64,000 bases of DNA from Streptomyces nymphaeiformis (GCF_014203895.1 NZ_JACHJY010000001.1:992001-1056000); one strand, 5' to 3'. Shown: positions 25,271 to 36,845, numbered from the stretch's first letter. Translations and numbers: made by a program. Notes: generated by a model from the sequence alone, not told the origin.

Positions 25271-26227
25271 TTGAGCAACGACCGACACGTCCCGGTGATG
25301 CTCCAGCGGTGCCTGGACATGTTGGCCCCCGCCTTGCAGCGCCCCGGCGCGGTCGTCGTCGACTGCACCCTGGGCCTCGGCGGCCACAGCGAGGCCCTGC
25401 TCGAACGGTTCCCCGAGGCGCGGCTCGTCGCCCTCGACCGCGACAAGGAGGCCCTGCGGCTCTCCGGCGAGCGGCTCGCCCCGTACGGGGACCGGGCCAC
25501 CCTCGTCCACGCCGTGTACGACGAGCTGCCCGAGGTCCTCGACCGGCTCGGCATCCCCAAGGTGGACGGCGTCCTCTTCGACCTGGGCGTCTCCTCCATG
25601 CAGCTGGACGAGGCCGACCGCGGCTTCGCCTACGCGCAGGACGCCCCGCTCGACATGCGCATGGACCAGACGACCGGCATCAGCGCGGCCGAGGTCCTCA
25701 ACACCTACCCGGCGGGCGAGCTGGTCCGCATCCTGCGCGCGTACGGCGAGGAGAAGCAGGCCAAGCGGATCGTCTCCGCGATCGTGCGCGAGCGCGAGAA
25801 GGAGCCCTTCACCAACAGCGCCCGGCTCGTCGAGCTCATCCGCGACGCGCTGCCCCAGGCCGCCAAGCGCACCGGCGGCAACCCGGCCAAGCGGACCTTC
25901 CAGGCCCTGCGCATCGAGGTCAACCACGAGCTCGACAGCGTCGAGAAGGCCATCCCGGCGGCCGTGAAGGCCCTCGCCGTCGGCGGACGGGTCGTCGTCC
26001 TCTCGTACCAGTCCCTGGAGGACCGGATCGTCAAGGGCGTCTTCGCGGCCGGCGCGGCCACCACCGCCCCGCCCGGACTTCCGGTCGTCCCCGAGAAGTA
26101 CCAGCCCCGGCTCAAGCTGCTCACCCGGGGCGCCGAGCTGCCCACCGAGGAGGAGGTCGCCGAGAACCGGCGCGCCGCCCCCGCCCGGCTCCGGGGCGTC
26201 GAGCGCATCAGGGAAGACGTCCTGTGA
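25271..26227 (+). CDS. rsmH: 16S rRNA (cytosine-1402-N4)-methyltransferase
   Basis: 318 residues from a TTG behind GAGAGGG. It methylates N4 of C1402 in the decoding centre of 16S rRNA. Motifs: [34 protein letters not shown] (SAM site), [88 protein letters not shown]. It opens the dcw cluster as in most bacteria. Confidence 0.95.
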   Translation: MSNDRHVPVMLQRCLDMLAPALQRPGAVVVDCTLGLGGHSEALLERFPEARLVALDRDKEALRLSGERLAPYGDRATLVHAVYDELPEVLDRLGIPKVDGVLFDLGVSSMQLDEADRGFAYAQDAPLDMRMDQTTGISAAEVLNTYPAGELVRILRAYGEEKQAKRIVSAIVREREKEPFTNSARLVELIRDALPQAAKRTGGNPAKRTFQALRIEVNHELDSVEKAIPAAVKALAVGGRVVVLSYQSLEDRIVKGVFAAGAATTAPPGLPVVPEKYQPRLKLLTRGAELPTEEEVAENRRAAPARLRGVERIREDVL

Positions 26228-26724
26228 GCACGGCGAAGGGGCCCCTCAAAGGGCGGGCCGCGCGGCTCGGACGGCTCATGCCGTCGGGGCCCAGCTCGGC
26301 CGCCCGCACCCCCTTCGTCCTGCTCGTCGTCGTCCTGCTCGGCGGCGGGCTGATCTCCCTGCTGCTGCTGAACTCGGCCCTCAACGAGGGCTCCTTCAAG
26401 CTGAACGAGCTCAAGGACAGGACGACCGAGCTCACCGACGAGGAGCAGGCCCTCCAGCGGGACGTCGACGACTACGCGGCCCCCGACGCCCTCGAGCGGC
26501 GGGCCCGCGAACTCGGCATGGTCCCCGGCGGCAGCCCCGCCTTCCTCGGCCCGGACGGCAAGGTCCTCGGCGAACCCTCGGTCGCGGTCGCCCCCAAGCC
26601 GACCCCGAAGCCCAGGCCGAAGCCGGCGGGCACCCCGAAGCCGCCCGCCACCACGAACACGCCCACGGCGCCGCGTGCGCCCGCGAACCCGACCGCCGAC
26701 CCCGCCACTACTTCCGGTAGGTGA
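26224..26724 (+). CDS. ftsL: Cell-division protein FtsL-like (septum formation initiator)
   Basis: 166 residues, GTG overlapping the rsmH stop by 4 bases. A cytoplasmic basic start, one membrane helix ([25 protein letters not shown], about 29-53), then a short coiled coil ([46 protein letters not shown]). The C-terminal tail is Pro/Lys/Thr-rich ([18 protein letters not shown]). FtsL joins FtsB/DivIC and FtsQ at the septum. The position between rsmH and ftsI is diagnostic. Confidence 0.88.
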   Translation: MSTAKGPLKGRAARLGRLMPSGPSSAARTPFVLLVVVLLGGGLISLLLLNSALNEGSFKLNELKDRTTELTDEEQALQRDVDDYAAPDALERRARELGMVPGGSPAFLGPDGKVLGEPSVAVAPKPTPKPRPKPAGTPKPPATTNTPTAPRAPANPTADPATTSGR

Positions 26725-26731
26725 CCGAGCC

Positions 26732-28714
26732 GTGCCCTCCAAGGAGCCCCCGCGTCGCCGTGTCCCCGGGCCCGCGCGGCCCGCACGTCCCCGGACCGCC
26801 TCCGCCGGGGTCCGCGCGTCCGGAGCGCGCCCGGCCCGGCCCGCCCCGCGCCCGGCAGCGAAGCGGCCGCCGGCCCGGCAGCCCCGCACCATCCGGCTCG
26901 GCAGCCCCCGGCCCCGGCTGCGGCTGATCTCCCTCGGCCTGACGCTGGTCATGCTGGTCTTCGTGGTCCGGCTGCTCCAGGTGCAGGCCGTCGACGCCAG
27001 TGCGTACGCCGCGAAGGCCGACAAGTACCGCTTCCAGGAGTACACGCTCTCCGCCGAGCGCGGCGAGATCACCGACCGCAACGGCATCGCGCTCGCCGAC
27101 AGCGTCGACGCGTACGACATCACCGCCGACCCCAAGCTCTTCACCCGCGAGGAGTCGAAGACCGCCGACGCCCCCGAGCAGGCGGCCGCGCTCCTCGCCC
27201 CGATCCTCGGCAAGGAGCCCGCCGAGCTCGCGAAGAAGCTCCGCACCCCCAAGTCCCGCTACACCCTGCTCGCCCGCAAGCAGACCCCGCAGGTCTGGAA
27301 CCAGATCAAGGACCTCAAGCGGGTCTACGGGCAGAAGGCGCAGGCCGTCGGCGGCAACGGGATCAACCTCCTCGGCGGCATCCTCAGCGAGCCCAGCACC
27401 AAGCGCGTGTACCCGAACGGCGAGCTCGCCGCCGGGATACTGGGCTACGTCAACGCCGAGGGCCGCGGTGCCGGCGGCCTGGAGTCCATGCTCGACCAGG
27501 AGCTCGCCGGCAAGGACGGCAAGATCCGCTTCACCCAGTCCGGCGGCCGCCAGGTGCCCACCGCGGGCTCCCAGGGCACCCCCGCCGTCCCCGGATCCGA
27601 CATCGAGCTGACCATCGACCGGGACATCCAGTGGGCCGCCCAGCAGGCCATCACCGAGCAGGTGAAGAAGTCCAAGGCCGACCGCGGCTACGTCGTCGTG
27701 CAGGACACCAGGACCGGCGAGGTCCTCGCCATGGCCAACGCCCCCGGCTTCGACCCCAACGACCTCTCCGCCGCCAACGCCGCCGCCATGGGCAACGCCG
27801 CCCTCCAGGACGCCTACGAGCCCGGCTCCACCAGCAAGGTCATGTCCATGGCCGCCGTCCTGGAGGAGGGCAAGGCGGCCCCCGACACCCACGTCACCGT
27901 CCCCAACCGGCTCCACCGCGGCGACCGGCTCTTCAAGGACGACGTCGACCACAAGACCTGGTACCTGACCCTCAACGGCGTCCTCGCCAAGTCCAGCAAC
28001 ATCGGCACCATCCTCGCCACCGGCCAGCTCGGCAAGACCCAGGCCGAGTCCAACCGGGTCCTCTACTCCTACCTGCGCAAGTTCGGCATCGGCAGCCCCA
28101 CCGGCCTGCACTACCCGGGCGAGACCCCCGGCATCCTCGCCAAGCCGCAGGACTGGTCCACCTCGCAGCAGTACACGATCCCCTTCGGCCAGGGCCTCTC
28201 CGTCAGCGCCATGCAGGCCGCCTCCGTGTACTCGACCATCGCCAACGGAGGCGTACGGATCGAGCCGACCCTCGTGCGCGGCACCAAGGGCCCCGACGGA
28301 CGCTTCACCGCGGCCCCCGCGCCCAAGGAGTCCCGGGTGATCAGCGAGAAGACCTCCAAGACCCTCGCGCGGATGCTGGAGTCCGTCGTCAAGGACCGGG
28401 AGGGCACCGGCACCAAGGCCGCCATCCCCGGCTACCGCGTCGCCGGCAAGACCGGCACCGCCAACCGCGTCGACCCCGAGCTCGGCTACTACAAGGGCTA
28501 CACCGCCTCCTTCGCCGGCTTCGCCCCCGCCGACGACCCGCAGATCACCGTCTACTGCGCGATCCAGAACCCCACCAAGGGCAGCTACTTCGGCGGCCAG
28601 ATCTGCGGCCCCATCTACAAGAAGGTCATGGAGTTCGCGCTCAAGACCCTCCACGTCGCCCCCACGGGCAGCGCCCCCGCCCGACTGCCGGTCGACTTCG
28701 AACCCACCCCGTGA
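26732..28714 (+). CDS. ftsI: Septal penicillin-binding protein 3, transpeptidase
   Basis: 660 residues from GTG at 26,732. A long Pro/Arg/Ala cytoplasmic start, a membrane helix (LRLISLGLTLVMLVFVVRLLQVQAV), the PBP dimerisation domain (AERGEITDRNGIALADSVDAYDI) and a class B transpeptidase domain. Active-site motifs: S366-x2-K369 (GSTSKVMS), S421-S-N423 and K573-T-G575 (AGKTGTANRV). It cross-links septal peptidoglycan with FtsW. It starts 7 bases after ftsL. Confidence 0.95.
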   Translation: MPSKEPPRRRVPGPARPARPRTASAGVRASGARPARPAPRPAAKRPPARQPRTIRLGSPRPRLRLISLGLTLVMLVFVVRLLQVQAVDASAYAAKADKYRFQEYTLSAERGEITDRNGIALADSVDAYDITADPKLFTREESKTADAPEQAAALLAPILGKEPAELAKKLRTPKSRYTLLARKQTPQVWNQIKDLKRVYGQKAQAVGGNGINLLGGILSEPSTKRVYPNGELAAGILGYVNAEGRGAGGLESMLDQELAGKDGKIRFTQSGGRQVPTAGSQGTPAVPGSDIELTIDRDIQWAAQQAITEQVKKSKADRGYVVVQDTRTGEVLAMANAPGFDPNDLSAANAAAMGNAALQDAYEPGSTSKVMSMAAVLEEGKAAPDTHVTVPNRLHRGDRLFKDDVDHKTWYLTLNGVLAKSSNIGTILATGQLGKTQAESNRVLYSYLRKFGIGSPTGLHYPGETPGILAKPQDWSTSQQYTIPFGQGLSVSAMQAASVYSTIANGGVRIEPTLVRGTKGPDGRFTAAPAPKESRVISEKTSKTLARMLESVVKDREGTGTKAAIPGYRVAGKTGTANRVDPELGYYKGYTASFAGFAPADDPQITVYCAIQNPTKGSYFGGQICGPIYKKVMEFALKTLHVAPTGSAPARLPVDFEPTP

Positions 28715-28730
28715 CACTCCGGGAGCACCA

Positions 28731-30404
28731 GTGACAACGATCACCCCTCATTCCGGGAACCGGAAATCGAACTCCGGCGAGGCCCCGGGCTCTTTTGGCC
28801 CCGCACAGGGTGCGCCCGGTACGCTCACCGCCGTGCCACACGCTGATCAGTACCGAAACACCCCACCCCGGCCGGAGCAGGCCCGCCCGACACCCCTGGG
28901 CGACCTGGCCGCGCAGCTCGGGGTCGACGCCCCCCAAGCCGCCGAGATCTCGGGCATCACGCACGACTCGCGGGCCGTGCGCCCCGGGGACGTGTACGCG
29001 GCCCTGCCCGGCGCCCGCACCCACGGCGCGGACTTCGTCGCCCAGGCCGCCGGACTCGGTGCCGCCGCGATCCTCACCGACCCGGCCGGCGCCGAGCGCG
29101 CCGCCGCGACCGGCCTGCCGGTCCTCGTCGTGGAGAACCCGCGCGGCCGGATGGGCGAACTCGCCGCCGCGATCTACGGGCGTCCGGGCGAGGACCTCCT
29201 CCAGATCGGCATCACCGGCACCTCCGGCAAGACCACCACGGCCTACCTCGTGGAAGGCGGGCTGCGCGGCTCCGGGCGGAAGACCGGGCTCGTCGGCACC
29301 GTCGAGATGCGGATCGGCGACGAGCGCATCAAGTCCGAGCGCACCACCCCCGAGGCCACCGACCTCCAGGCCCTCTTCGCCGTCATGCGCGAGCGGGGCG
29401 TCGAGGCCGTCGCCATGGAGGTCTCCAGCCACGCCCTCGTGCTCGGCCGGGTCGACGGCTGCGTCTTCGACGTCGCCGTCTTCAACAACCTCAGCCCGGA
29501 GCACATGGAGTTCCACTCCGACATGGAGGACTACTTCCAGGCCAAGGCCGGGCTCTTCACGCCCGGGCGCAGCCGCCTGGGCGTGGTCAACCTCGACGAC
29601 GCGTACGGCCGCAGGCTCGTCGCGGAGGCGGGCGTCCCGGTCGTCACCTTCTCCGCCGAGGGTCGCACCGAGGCCGACTGGCGCGCCGAGGACCTCGTCC
29701 TCGGCTCCCACGACTCGACGTTCACCGCCGTCGGCCCCGACGGAGAGCGGATTCCGGCCACCGCCCCGCTGCCCGGCCCGTTCAACGTCGCCAACACCCT
29801 CGCCGCGATCGCCACCCTCGCCGCCGCGGGCCTCGACCCGAAGGCCGCCGCCGAGGGCGTCGCCGCCGTGCCCGGAGTCCCGGGCCGCCTGGAGCGGGTC
29901 GACGCCGGCCAGCCGTACCTCGCGGTCGTCGACTACGCGCACAAGACGGACGCCGTCGAATCGGTCCTGCGCTCCCTGCGCGAGGTCACCGAGGGCCGGC
30001 TGCACGTGGTCATCGGCTGCGGCGGCGACCGGGACACCACCAAGCGCGGCCCGATGGGCGCCGCGGCCGCCCGGCTCGCCGACACCGCCGTCCTGACCTC
30101 CGACAACCCCCGCTCCGAGGACCCCCTGGTGATCCTCAGCGCCATGCTCGCGGGCGCCGCCGAGGTACCGGCGGAGGAGCGCGGCGACGTCCTGGTCGAA
30201 CCCGACCGGGCCGCCGCCATCGCCGCGGCCGTCTCCCGCGCGCGGCCCGGCGACACCGTCCTGGTCGCCGGCAAGGGCCACGAGCAGGGCCAGGAGATCG
30301 CCGGGGTCGTACGCCCCTTCGACGACCGTCAGGTCCTGCGCGAGGCGATTCTCAGCCAGCAGAAGCAGCAGGACGCACACCGTCACGAGAACAGTCAGGG
30401 ATGA
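28731..30404 (+). CDS. murE: UDP-MurNAc-tripeptide synthetase
   Basis: 557 residues from the GTG at 28,731. It adds the third residue (LL-diaminopimelate expected in Streptomyces) to UDP-MurNAc-L-Ala-D-Glu. ATP site GITGTSGKTTTAYLVEGGL; TPEATDLQALFAVM; VMEVSSHAL-like AMEVSSHALVLGRV; DYAHKTDAVESVL; the DAP-recognition motif SDNPRSEDP near the C-terminus; AGKGHEQGQEI. An internal GTG at 28,833 follows TACGCT by 7 bases and could be a leaderless second start that drops a 34-residue Ser/Pro/Gly-rich extension. Confidence 0.93.
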   Translation: MTTITPHSGNRKSNSGEAPGSFGPAQGAPGTLTAVPHADQYRNTPPRPEQARPTPLGDLAAQLGVDAPQAAEISGITHDSRAVRPGDVYAALPGARTHGADFVAQAAGLGAAAILTDPAGAERAAATGLPVLVVENPRGRMGELAAAIYGRPGEDLLQIGITGTSGKTTTAYLVEGGLRGSGRKTGLVGTVEMRIGDERIKSERTTPEATDLQALFAVMRERGVEAVAMEVSSHALVLGRVDGCVFDVAVFNNLSPEHMEFHSDMEDYFQAKAGLFTPGRSRLGVVNLDDAYGRRLVAEAGVPVVTFSAEGRTEADWRAEDLVLGSHDSTFTAVGPDGERIPATAPLPGPFNVANTLAAIATLAAAGLDPKAAAEGVAAVPGVPGRLERVDAGQPYLAVVDYAHKTDAVESVLRSLREVTEGRLHVVIGCGGDRDTTKRGPMGAAAARLADTAVLTSDNPRSEDPLVILSAMLAGAAEVPAEERGDVLVEPDRAAAIAAAVSRARPGDTVLVAGKGHEQGQEIAGVVRPFDDRQVLREAILSQQKQQDAHRHENSQG

Positions 30405-30408
30405 AGCA

Positions 30409-31833
30409 GTGATCGCCCTCTCCCTCGCCGAGATCGCCGAAATCGTCGGCGGGCAGGCGCACGACATACCGGATCCGGCCACCCTGGTCACCGGGCCCGT
30501 CGTCATCGACTCCCGCGAGGTGCGGGCCGGCAGCCTGTTCGCGGCCTTCGCCGGTGAGCACGTCGACGGGCACGACTACGCGGAGCGCGCCGTCGCGGCG
30601 GGAGCGGTGGCCGTGCTCGCCGCCCGCCCCGTCGGCGCCCCCGCCATCGTCGTCGACGACGTCCAGACCGCGCTCGGGGCCCTCGCCCGAGCGGTGGTCG
30701 AACGGCTCGGCACCGATGTCGTCGCCCTGACCGGTTCGGCCGGCAAGACCTCCACCAAGGACCTGATCGCCCAGGTCCTCGACCGGCACGCGCCCACCGT
30801 GTGGACGCCCGGCTCCCTCAACAACGAGATCGGCCTGCCGCTCACGGCGCTCCGCGCGAGCGACGAGACCCGGCACCTGGTCCTGGAGATGGGCGCCCGC
30901 GGCATCGGCCACATCCGCTACCTCGCGGGCCTCACCCCGCCCCGTATCGGCCTCGTCCTCAACGTGGGCACCGCCCACATCGGCGAGTTCGGCGGCCGGG
31001 AGCAGATCGCCGAGGCGAAGGGCGAGCTCGTCGAGGCCCTGCCGTCCGCCGAAGAGGGCGGCATCGCCGTCCTCAACGCCGACGACCCTCTCGTCCGCGC
31101 GATGGCGAGCCGCACCAAGGCCCGCGTGACCCTGTTCGGAGAAGCGGACGAAGCGGCCGTACGGGCCGAGAACGTCCACCTCACAGAGAACGGACAGCCT
31201 TCTTTCAGGCTTCACACACCCACCGGGTGCAGTGACGTGACCTTGCGCCTGTACGGTGAGCACCACGTGTCGAACGCGCTCGCAGCGGCCGCCGTCGCGC
31301 ACGAGCTGGGCATGCCCGTCGAAGAGATCGCCACCGCGCTCTCCGAGGCGGGCACCCTGTCGCGCTGGCGCATGGAGGTCACCGAGCGTCCGGACGGCGT
31401 GACGATCGTCAACGACGCCTACAACGCGAATCCCGAGTCCATGCGAGCCGCCCTGCGCGCGCTCGCGGCCATGGGCAGGGCCGCACAGGCCCGAGGGGCT
31501 CGTACGTGGGCGGTGCTCGGCAAGATGGCCGAGCTCGGTGACGCATCGCTCGTCGAGCACGACGCGGTCGGACGGCTCGCCGTCCGGCTCAACGTCAGCA
31601 AGCTCGTGGCGGTCGGGGACAGGGAAGCGTCCTGGCTGCAACTGGGCGCATATAACGAGGGTTCGTGGGGTGAGGAGTCGGTGCACGTGTCCGACGCGCA
31701 GGCGGCTGTCGACCTGTTGCGCAGGGAGCTGCGTCCGGGGGACGTCGTCCTTGTGAAGGCTTCCAGGTCGGTCGGTCTCGAACAGGTCGCGCTGGCGCTC
31801 CTCGACACCGAGGGCGAGGTCACCGGCCGATGA
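30409..31833 (+). CDS. murF: UDP-MurNAc-tripeptide:D-Ala-D-Ala ligase
   Basis: 474 residues from GTG, 4 bases after murE. It completes the UDP-MurNAc-pentapeptide. ATP site [87 protein letters not shown]. The murF signature NNEIGLPLT separates it from the other Mur ligases. Confidence 0.95.
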   Translation: MIALSLAEIAEIVGGQAHDIPDPATLVTGPVVIDSREVRAGSLFAAFAGEHVDGHDYAERAVAAGAVAVLAARPVGAPAIVVDDVQTALGALARAVVERLGTDVVALTGSAGKTSTKDLIAQVLDRHAPTVWTPGSLNNEIGLPLTALRASDETRHLVLEMGARGIGHIRYLAGLTPPRIGLVLNVGTAHIGEFGGREQIAEAKGELVEALPSAEEGGIAVLNADDPLVRAMASRTKARVTLFGEADEAAVRAENVHLTENGQPSFRLHTPTGCSDVTLRLYGEHHVSNALAAAAVAHELGMPVEEIATALSEAGTLSRWRMEVTERPDGVTIVNDAYNANPESMRAALRALAAMGRAAQARGARTWAVLGKMAELGDASLVEHDAVGRLAVRLNVSKLVAVGDREASWLQLGAYNEGSWGEESVHVSDAQAAVDLLRRELRPGDVVLVKASRSVGLEQVALALLDTEGEVTGR

Positions 31834-32900
31834 GGCAGATCCTCTTCGCGGGGGCCATCGGGCTCTTCCTGACCCTGATCGGCACTCCGCTGCTGATCAA
31901 GCTCCTCGCCCGCAAGGGATACGGGCAGTTCATCCGGGACGACGGCCCGCGCGGTCACGCCGGGAAGAAGGGCACGCCCACCATGGGCGGCATCTCCTTC
32001 ATCCTGGCCACGCTCATCGCGTACGCGCTGGCCAAGGTCATCACCGGTGAGGACCCGACGTACTCGGGCGTCCTGGTGCTGTTCCTCATGGCCGGCATGG
32101 GTCTCGTCGGCTTCCTCGACGACTACATCAAGATCGTCAAGCAGCGTTCGCTCGGTCTGCGGGCCAAGGCGAAGATGGCCGGCCAGCTGATCGTCGGCAT
32201 CGCCTTCGCCGTGCTCTCGCTGCAGTTCGCCGACCTGCGCGGGCTCACCCCGGCGTCCACGAAGCTCTCCTTCATCACGGACTTCGGCTGGGCCATCGGC
32301 CCGGTGCTCTTCGTGGTCTGGGCGCTCTTCATGATCCTGGCCATGTCCAACGGCGTGAACCTCACGGACGGTCTGGACGGCCTCGCCACCGGCGCCTCGG
32401 TGATGGTCTTCGGCGCGTACACCTTCATCGGGCTCTGGCAGTTCCAGGAGTCCTGTGCCAACGCGGTGACGCTGACCAACCCCAACGCCTGCTTCGAGGT
32501 CCGAGACCCGCTCGACCTCGCGGTCGTGGCCTCCGCGCTGATGGGCGCCTGCTTCGGCTTCCTCTGGTGGAACACCTCGCCCGCCAAGATCTTCATGGGT
32601 GACACCGGCTCGCTCGCCCTCGGCGGCGCCCTCGCCGGTCTCGCCATCTGCTCCCGTACGGAGCTCCTGCTGGCCCTGCTCGGCGGCCTGTTCGTCCTGA
32701 TCACGATGTCCGTGGTCATCCAGGTCGGCTCGTTCAAGATGACCGGCAAGCGCGTCTTCCGGATGGCACCCCTCCAGCACCACTTCGAACTCAAGGGGTG
32801 GTCCGAGGTCCTGGTCGTCGTCCGGTTCTGGATCATCCAGGGCATGTGCGTGATCGTGGGCCTGGGCCTCTTCTACGCGGGATGGGCAGCGGACAAGTGA
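31830..32900 (+). CDS. mraY: Phospho-MurNAc-pentapeptide transferase (lipid I synthesis)
   Basis: 356 residues, ATG overlapping the murF stop. About ten membrane helices. Key motifs: [16 protein letters not shown] (cytoplasmic loop), GFLDDYIKI (catalytic Asp pair), [35 protein letters not shown], and the histidine motif [17 protein letters not shown]. It transfers phospho-MurNAc-pentapeptide to undecaprenyl phosphate. Confidence 0.96.
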   Translation: MRQILFAGAIGLFLTLIGTPLLIKLLARKGYGQFIRDDGPRGHAGKKGTPTMGGISFILATLIAYALAKVITGEDPTYSGVLVLFLMAGMGLVGFLDDYIKIVKQRSLGLRAKAKMAGQLIVGIAFAVLSLQFADLRGLTPASTKLSFITDFGWAIGPVLFVVWALFMILAMSNGVNLTDGLDGLATGASVMVFGAYTFIGLWQFQESCANAVTLTNPNACFEVRDPLDLAVVASALMGACFGFLWWNTSPAKIFMGDTGSLALGGALAGLAICSRTELLLALLGGLFVLITMSVVIQVGSFKMTGKRVFRMAPLQHHFELKGWSEVLVVVRFWIIQGMCVIVGLGLFYAGWAADK

Positions 32901-34321
32901 CAGAACAGCTCGACTGGAACGGCAAGAAGGTCACCGTCGCGGGACTCGGGGTCTCCGGCATCCCGGCCGCCCGCGTCCTGCACGCCCGCGGCGCGCTCGT
33001 GACCGTCGTCAACGACGGCGACGACGAGCGCTCCCGCGCGCAGGCCGCGGAGTTGGAGGCGGAGGGCATCACCGTCCGCCTCGGCGACGGGGCCACCCTG
33101 CCGACCGGCACCGAGCTGATCGTCACCGCCCCCGGCTGGAAGCCCGACAAGCCCCTCTTCGCGGCCGCCGCCGAGGCGGGCGTGGAGATCTGGGGCGACG
33201 TCGAGCTGGCCTGGCGCCTGCGGGGCCCCGACGCCGCCCCGTGGCTCGCGGTCACCGGTACCAACGGCAAGACCACGACCGTGCGGATGCTCGCCTCGAT
33301 CCTGGAGGCGGCAGGCCTGCGGACCGCCGCCGTCGGCAACATCGGGGTGTCGCTCCTCGACGCCGTCCTCGGCGAGGAGACGTACGACGTCCTCGCCGTC
33401 GAGCTCTCCAGCTACCAGCTGCACTGGGCGCCCTCCGTCCGCGCCCACTCGGCCGCCGTGCTCAACCTGGCGCCCGACCACCTCGACTGGCACGGCACCA
33501 TGGAGGCGTACGCCGCCGACAAGGGCCGCATCTACGAGGGCAACCAGGTCGCCTGCGTCTACAACGTCGCCGATGAGGTCACCGAGGACCTGGTGCGCGA
33601 GGCCGACGTCGAGGAGGGCTGCCGCGCCATCGGCTTCACCCTCGGCACCCCCGGCCCCTCCCAGCTCGGCGTCGTCGAGGGCATCCTCGTCGACCGGGCC
33701 TTCGTCGCGAACCGGCAGAAGAACGCCCAGGAGCTCGCCGAGGTCGCCGACGTCCAGCCGCCTGCCCCGCACAACATCGCCAACGCCCTCGCCGCGGCCG
33801 CCCTCGCGCGCGCCTTCGGCGTCGAGGCGAAGGCCGTACGGGACGGCCTCAAGGCCTTCCGGCCCGACCCGCACCGCATCGAACTGGTCGAGGAGGTCCA
33901 GGGGGTCGCGTACGTCGACGACTCCAAGGCCACCAACACCCACGCCGCCGAAGCCTCGTTGGCCGCCTACGACCCGATCGTCTGGATCGCCGGCGGCCTC
34001 GCCAAGGGCGCGACCTTCGACGAGCTCGTCCAGCGGTCGGCGAAGCGGCTGCGCGGGGCCGTGCTGATCGGCGCCGACCGCGCCCTGATCCGCGAAGCCC
34101 TGGCGCGACACGCCCCGGAGGTCCCGGTGGTGGACCTCGACCGGACCGACACTGGGGCGATGTCCGAGGCGGTCCGCGAGGCGGCCCGGCTCGCCGCCCC
34201 GGGGGACACGGTCCTGCTCGCCCCGGCCTGCGCCTCGATGGACATGTTCACCAACTACAACAAGCGGGGCGAGGCCTTCGCGGACGCCGTCCGCGCCCTC
34301 GCCGCCACCGGGGACGCCTGA
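32897..34321 (+). CDS. murD: UDP-MurNAc-L-alanine:D-glutamate ligase
   Basis: 474 residues, GTG overlapping the mraY stop by 4 bases. N-terminal Rossmann-like domain ([23 protein letters not shown]), ATP site [88 protein letters not shown] and [26 protein letters not shown] are all typical of MurD. Confidence 0.96.
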   Translation: MTEQLDWNGKKVTVAGLGVSGIPAARVLHARGALVTVVNDGDDERSRAQAAELEAEGITVRLGDGATLPTGTELIVTAPGWKPDKPLFAAAAEAGVEIWGDVELAWRLRGPDAAPWLAVTGTNGKTTTVRMLASILEAAGLRTAAVGNIGVSLLDAVLGEETYDVLAVELSSYQLHWAPSVRAHSAAVLNLAPDHLDWHGTMEAYAADKGRIYEGNQVACVYNVADEVTEDLVREADVEEGCRAIGFTLGTPGPSQLGVVEGILVDRAFVANRQKNAQELAEVADVQPPAPHNIANALAAAALARAFGVEAKAVRDGLKAFRPDPHRIELVEEVQGVAYVDDSKATNTHAAEASLAAYDPIVWIAGGLAKGATFDELVQRSAKRLRGAVLIGADRALIREALARHAPEVPVVDLDRTDTGAMSEAVREAARLAAPGDTVLLAPACASMDMFTNYNKRGEAFADAVRALAATGDA

Positions 34322-34376
34322 CCCGACCAGCGGGAGGGTCCGGCCGGACCGGGCACGACTGGAGGGGACAGCGACC

Positions 34377-35717
34377 ATGCCGAGCAAGATCGCCGGGACA
34401 CGCCGGCCTTCCGCCGTACGCGGCGGAGGGCGGGCCCCCGCGACCCCGCGGCGGCCGCGCGGCGGAGGCGTACGGGGCCTGTACGAGCGGCTCCGCAAGG
34501 CCTGGGACCGCCCTCTCACGGCGTACTACGTGATCATCGGGGCCGGGCTGCTCATCACCACGCTCGGCCTCGTGATGGTCTACTCCGCCTCGATGATCAC
34601 GGCGCTCCGCTACGACCTCGTGCCCTCGTACTTCTTCCGGAAGCAGTTCGTCGCCGCGCTCCTCGGCACCGGACTGCTCCTGATCGCCTCCCGGATGCCG
34701 GTCAAGCTGCACCGGGCGCTCGCCTACCCGATCCTGGCCGGCGCGGTCTTCCTCATGGTGCTCGTGCAGATCCCCGGGATAGGGCACGCGGTCAACGGCA
34801 ACCGGAACTGGATCTCGCTCGGCGGTCCCTTCCAGCTCCAGCCCAGCGAGTTCGGCAAGCTGGGGCTGATCCTGTGGGGGGCCGACCTGCTCGCCCGCAA
34901 GCAGGACATGCGGCTCCTGACCCAGTGGAAGCACATGCTGGTGCCGCTGGTCCCCGGGGCGTTCATGCTGCTCGGGCTGATCATGCTCGGCGGCGACATG
35001 GGCACCTCGATCATCCTCGCGGCCATCCTCTTCGGCCTGCTGTGGACGGCCGGAGCGCCCACCCGGCTCTTCGTCGGCGTGCTCACGGTGGCCGGTGCGA
35101 TCGGCGTGCTGCTCATCAAGACGAGCTCGAACCGGATGAGGCGCTTCGACTGCATCGGCGCGACCGACCCCGGCGGCGAGGGAGCCCCCTGTCTGCAGGC
35201 CGCGCACGGAATCTATGCTCTGGCCTCGGGCGGATGGTTCGGTTCCGGGCTCGGTGCGAGCGTCGAGAAATGGGGCCAACTGCCCGAGGCGCACACCGAC
35301 TTCATCTTCGCGGTCACCGGTGAGGAACTGGGTCTCGCGGGGACGCTGTCGGTACTCGCCCTGTTCGCGGCTCTAGGCTATGCGGGTATCCGCGTGGCCG
35401 GAGGCACGGAGGACCCCTTCGTGAGGTTCGCCGCGGGAGGTGTGACCACCTGGATCACGGCTCAGGCCGTGATCAACATCGGTGCGGTGCTCGGCCTGTT
35501 GCCGATCGCCGGTGTCCCGCTCCCGCTGTTCTCCTACGGAGGGTCGGCCCTGCTGCCGACCATGTTCGCCGTCGGGCTCCTCATCGCCTTCGCGCGACAG
35601 GAACCCGCCGCGAAAGCGGCCCTGGCCATGCGCCGCCCCGGCTGGGGCAAGCGGGCCGGGAAGAGATGGAAGTCGATGCGACGGCGCGTCAAGAAGCGCC
35701 CGTCCGGAGAGCGGTGA
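34377..35717 (+). CDS. ftsW: SEDS peptidoglycan glycosyltransferase FtsW
   Basis: 446 residues from ATG behind GGAGGGG. A basic cytoplasmic start, then about ten helices beginning TAYYVIIGAGLLITTLGLVMVYSASM. Motifs: NRNWISLGGPFQLQPSEFGKLGLI, GGDMGTSIIL, ASGGWFGSGLGASVEKWGQLPEAHTDFIFAVTGEELGL and INIGAVLGLLPIAGVPLPLFSYGGSALLPTM. It polymerises septal glycan with FtsI. The cytoplasmic C-terminus is strongly basic (RRRVKKRPSGER). Confidence 0.95.
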   Translation: MPSKIAGTRRPSAVRGGGRAPATPRRPRGGGVRGLYERLRKAWDRPLTAYYVIIGAGLLITTLGLVMVYSASMITALRYDLVPSYFFRKQFVAALLGTGLLLIASRMPVKLHRALAYPILAGAVFLMVLVQIPGIGHAVNGNRNWISLGGPFQLQPSEFGKLGLILWGADLLARKQDMRLLTQWKHMLVPLVPGAFMLLGLIMLGGDMGTSIILAAILFGLLWTAGAPTRLFVGVLTVAGAIGVLLIKTSSNRMRRFDCIGATDPGGEGAPCLQAAHGIYALASGGWFGSGLGASVEKWGQLPEAHTDFIFAVTGEELGLAGTLSVLALFAALGYAGIRVAGGTEDPFVRFAAGGVTTWITAQAVINIGAVLGLLPIAGVPLPLFSYGGSALLPTMFAVGLLIAFARQEPAAKAALAMRRPGWGKRAGKRWKSMRRRVKKRPSGER

Positions 35718-35723
35718 ATTTCG

Positions 35724-36809
35724 GTGCATGTCGTACTCGCCGGTGGGGGGACCGCCGGCCACATCGAGCCCGCGCTCGCCCTCGCGGACGCCCTGCGCAG
35801 GCAGGACCCCAGCGTGGGGATCACGGCGCTCGGCACGGAGAAGGGTCTGGAGACCCGGCTCGTGCCCGAGCGGGGCTACGAGTTGGCGCTCATCCCCGCC
35901 GTACCGCTGCCCCGCAAGCCCACCCCCGAGCTGATCACCGTCCCCGGGCGGCTGCGCGGCACGATCAAGGCGGCCGAGCAGGTCCTGGAGCGCACCAAGG
36001 CGGACTGCGTGGTCGGCTTCGGCGGCTACGTGGCCCTGCCCGGCTATCTGGCGGCCAAGCGCCTCGGGGTGCCCATCGTGGTCCACGAGGCCAACGCCCG
36101 GCCCGGCCTCGCCAACAAGATCGGTTCGCGGTACGCGGCCGGGGTCGGCGTCGCCACCCCGGACAGCAAGCTGCGCAACGCCCGGTACATCGGCATCCCG
36201 CTGCGGCACACCATCGCGACCCTCGACCGGGCGCGGGTGCGGCCCGAGGCGCGTGCCGCCTTCGGCCTCGACCCGAACCTGCCGACGCTGCTGGTCTCCG
36301 GCGGCTCGCAGGGCGCCCGCCGGCTCAACGAGGTGATCCAGCAGATCGCCCCGGTGCTCCAGCGCTCCGGCATCCAGATCCTGCACGCGGTCGGCCCGAA
36401 GAACGAGCTGCCGCGCGTCGACAACATGCCCGGTATGCCGCCGTACGTGCCGGTACCGTACGTGGACCGGATGGATCTCGCGTACGCCGCGGCCGACATG
36501 ATGCTCTGCCGCGCGGGCGCGATGACCGTCGCCGAGCTCTCCGCCGTCGGGCTGCCCGCCGCGTACGTCCCGCTGCCCATCGGCAACGGCGAACAGCGGC
36601 TCAACGCCCAGCCGGTGGTCAAGGCCGGCGGTGGACTCCTCGTCGACGACGCGGAACTGACGCCGCAGTGGGTGCAGGGCAACGTCCTGCCCGTACTGGC
36701 CGATCCGCACCGTTTGTACGAGATGTCCCGCGCCGCCGCCGAGTTCGGCCGCCGGGACGCCGACGAGCTGCTCGTCGGCATGGTGTACGAGGCGATCGCC
36801 TCCCGCTAG
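35724..36809 (+). CDS. murG: UDP-GlcNAc:lipid I GlcNAc transferase
   Basis: 361 residues from GTG. It adds GlcNAc to lipid I, making lipid II on the inner face of the membrane. N-terminal [22 protein letters not shown], then [108 protein letters not shown]: the complete GT-B MurG set. Confidence 0.96.
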   Translation: MHVVLAGGGTAGHIEPALALADALRRQDPSVGITALGTEKGLETRLVPERGYELALIPAVPLPRKPTPELITVPGRLRGTIKAAEQVLERTKADCVVGFGGYVALPGYLAAKRLGVPIVVHEANARPGLANKIGSRYAAGVGVATPDSKLRNARYIGIPLRHTIATLDRARVRPEARAAFGLDPNLPTLLVSGGSQGARRLNEVIQQIAPVLQRSGIQILHAVGPKNELPRVDNMPGMPPYVPVPYVDRMDLAYAAADMMLCRAGAMTVAELSAVGLPAAYVPLPIGNGEQRLNAQPVVKAGGGLLVDDAELTPQWVQGNVLPVLADPHRLYEMSRAAAEFGRRDADELLVGMVYEAIASR

Positions 36810-36845
36810 CAGCGGCGGCGGGGGACTGAGGGCAGGAGGCGCCGG

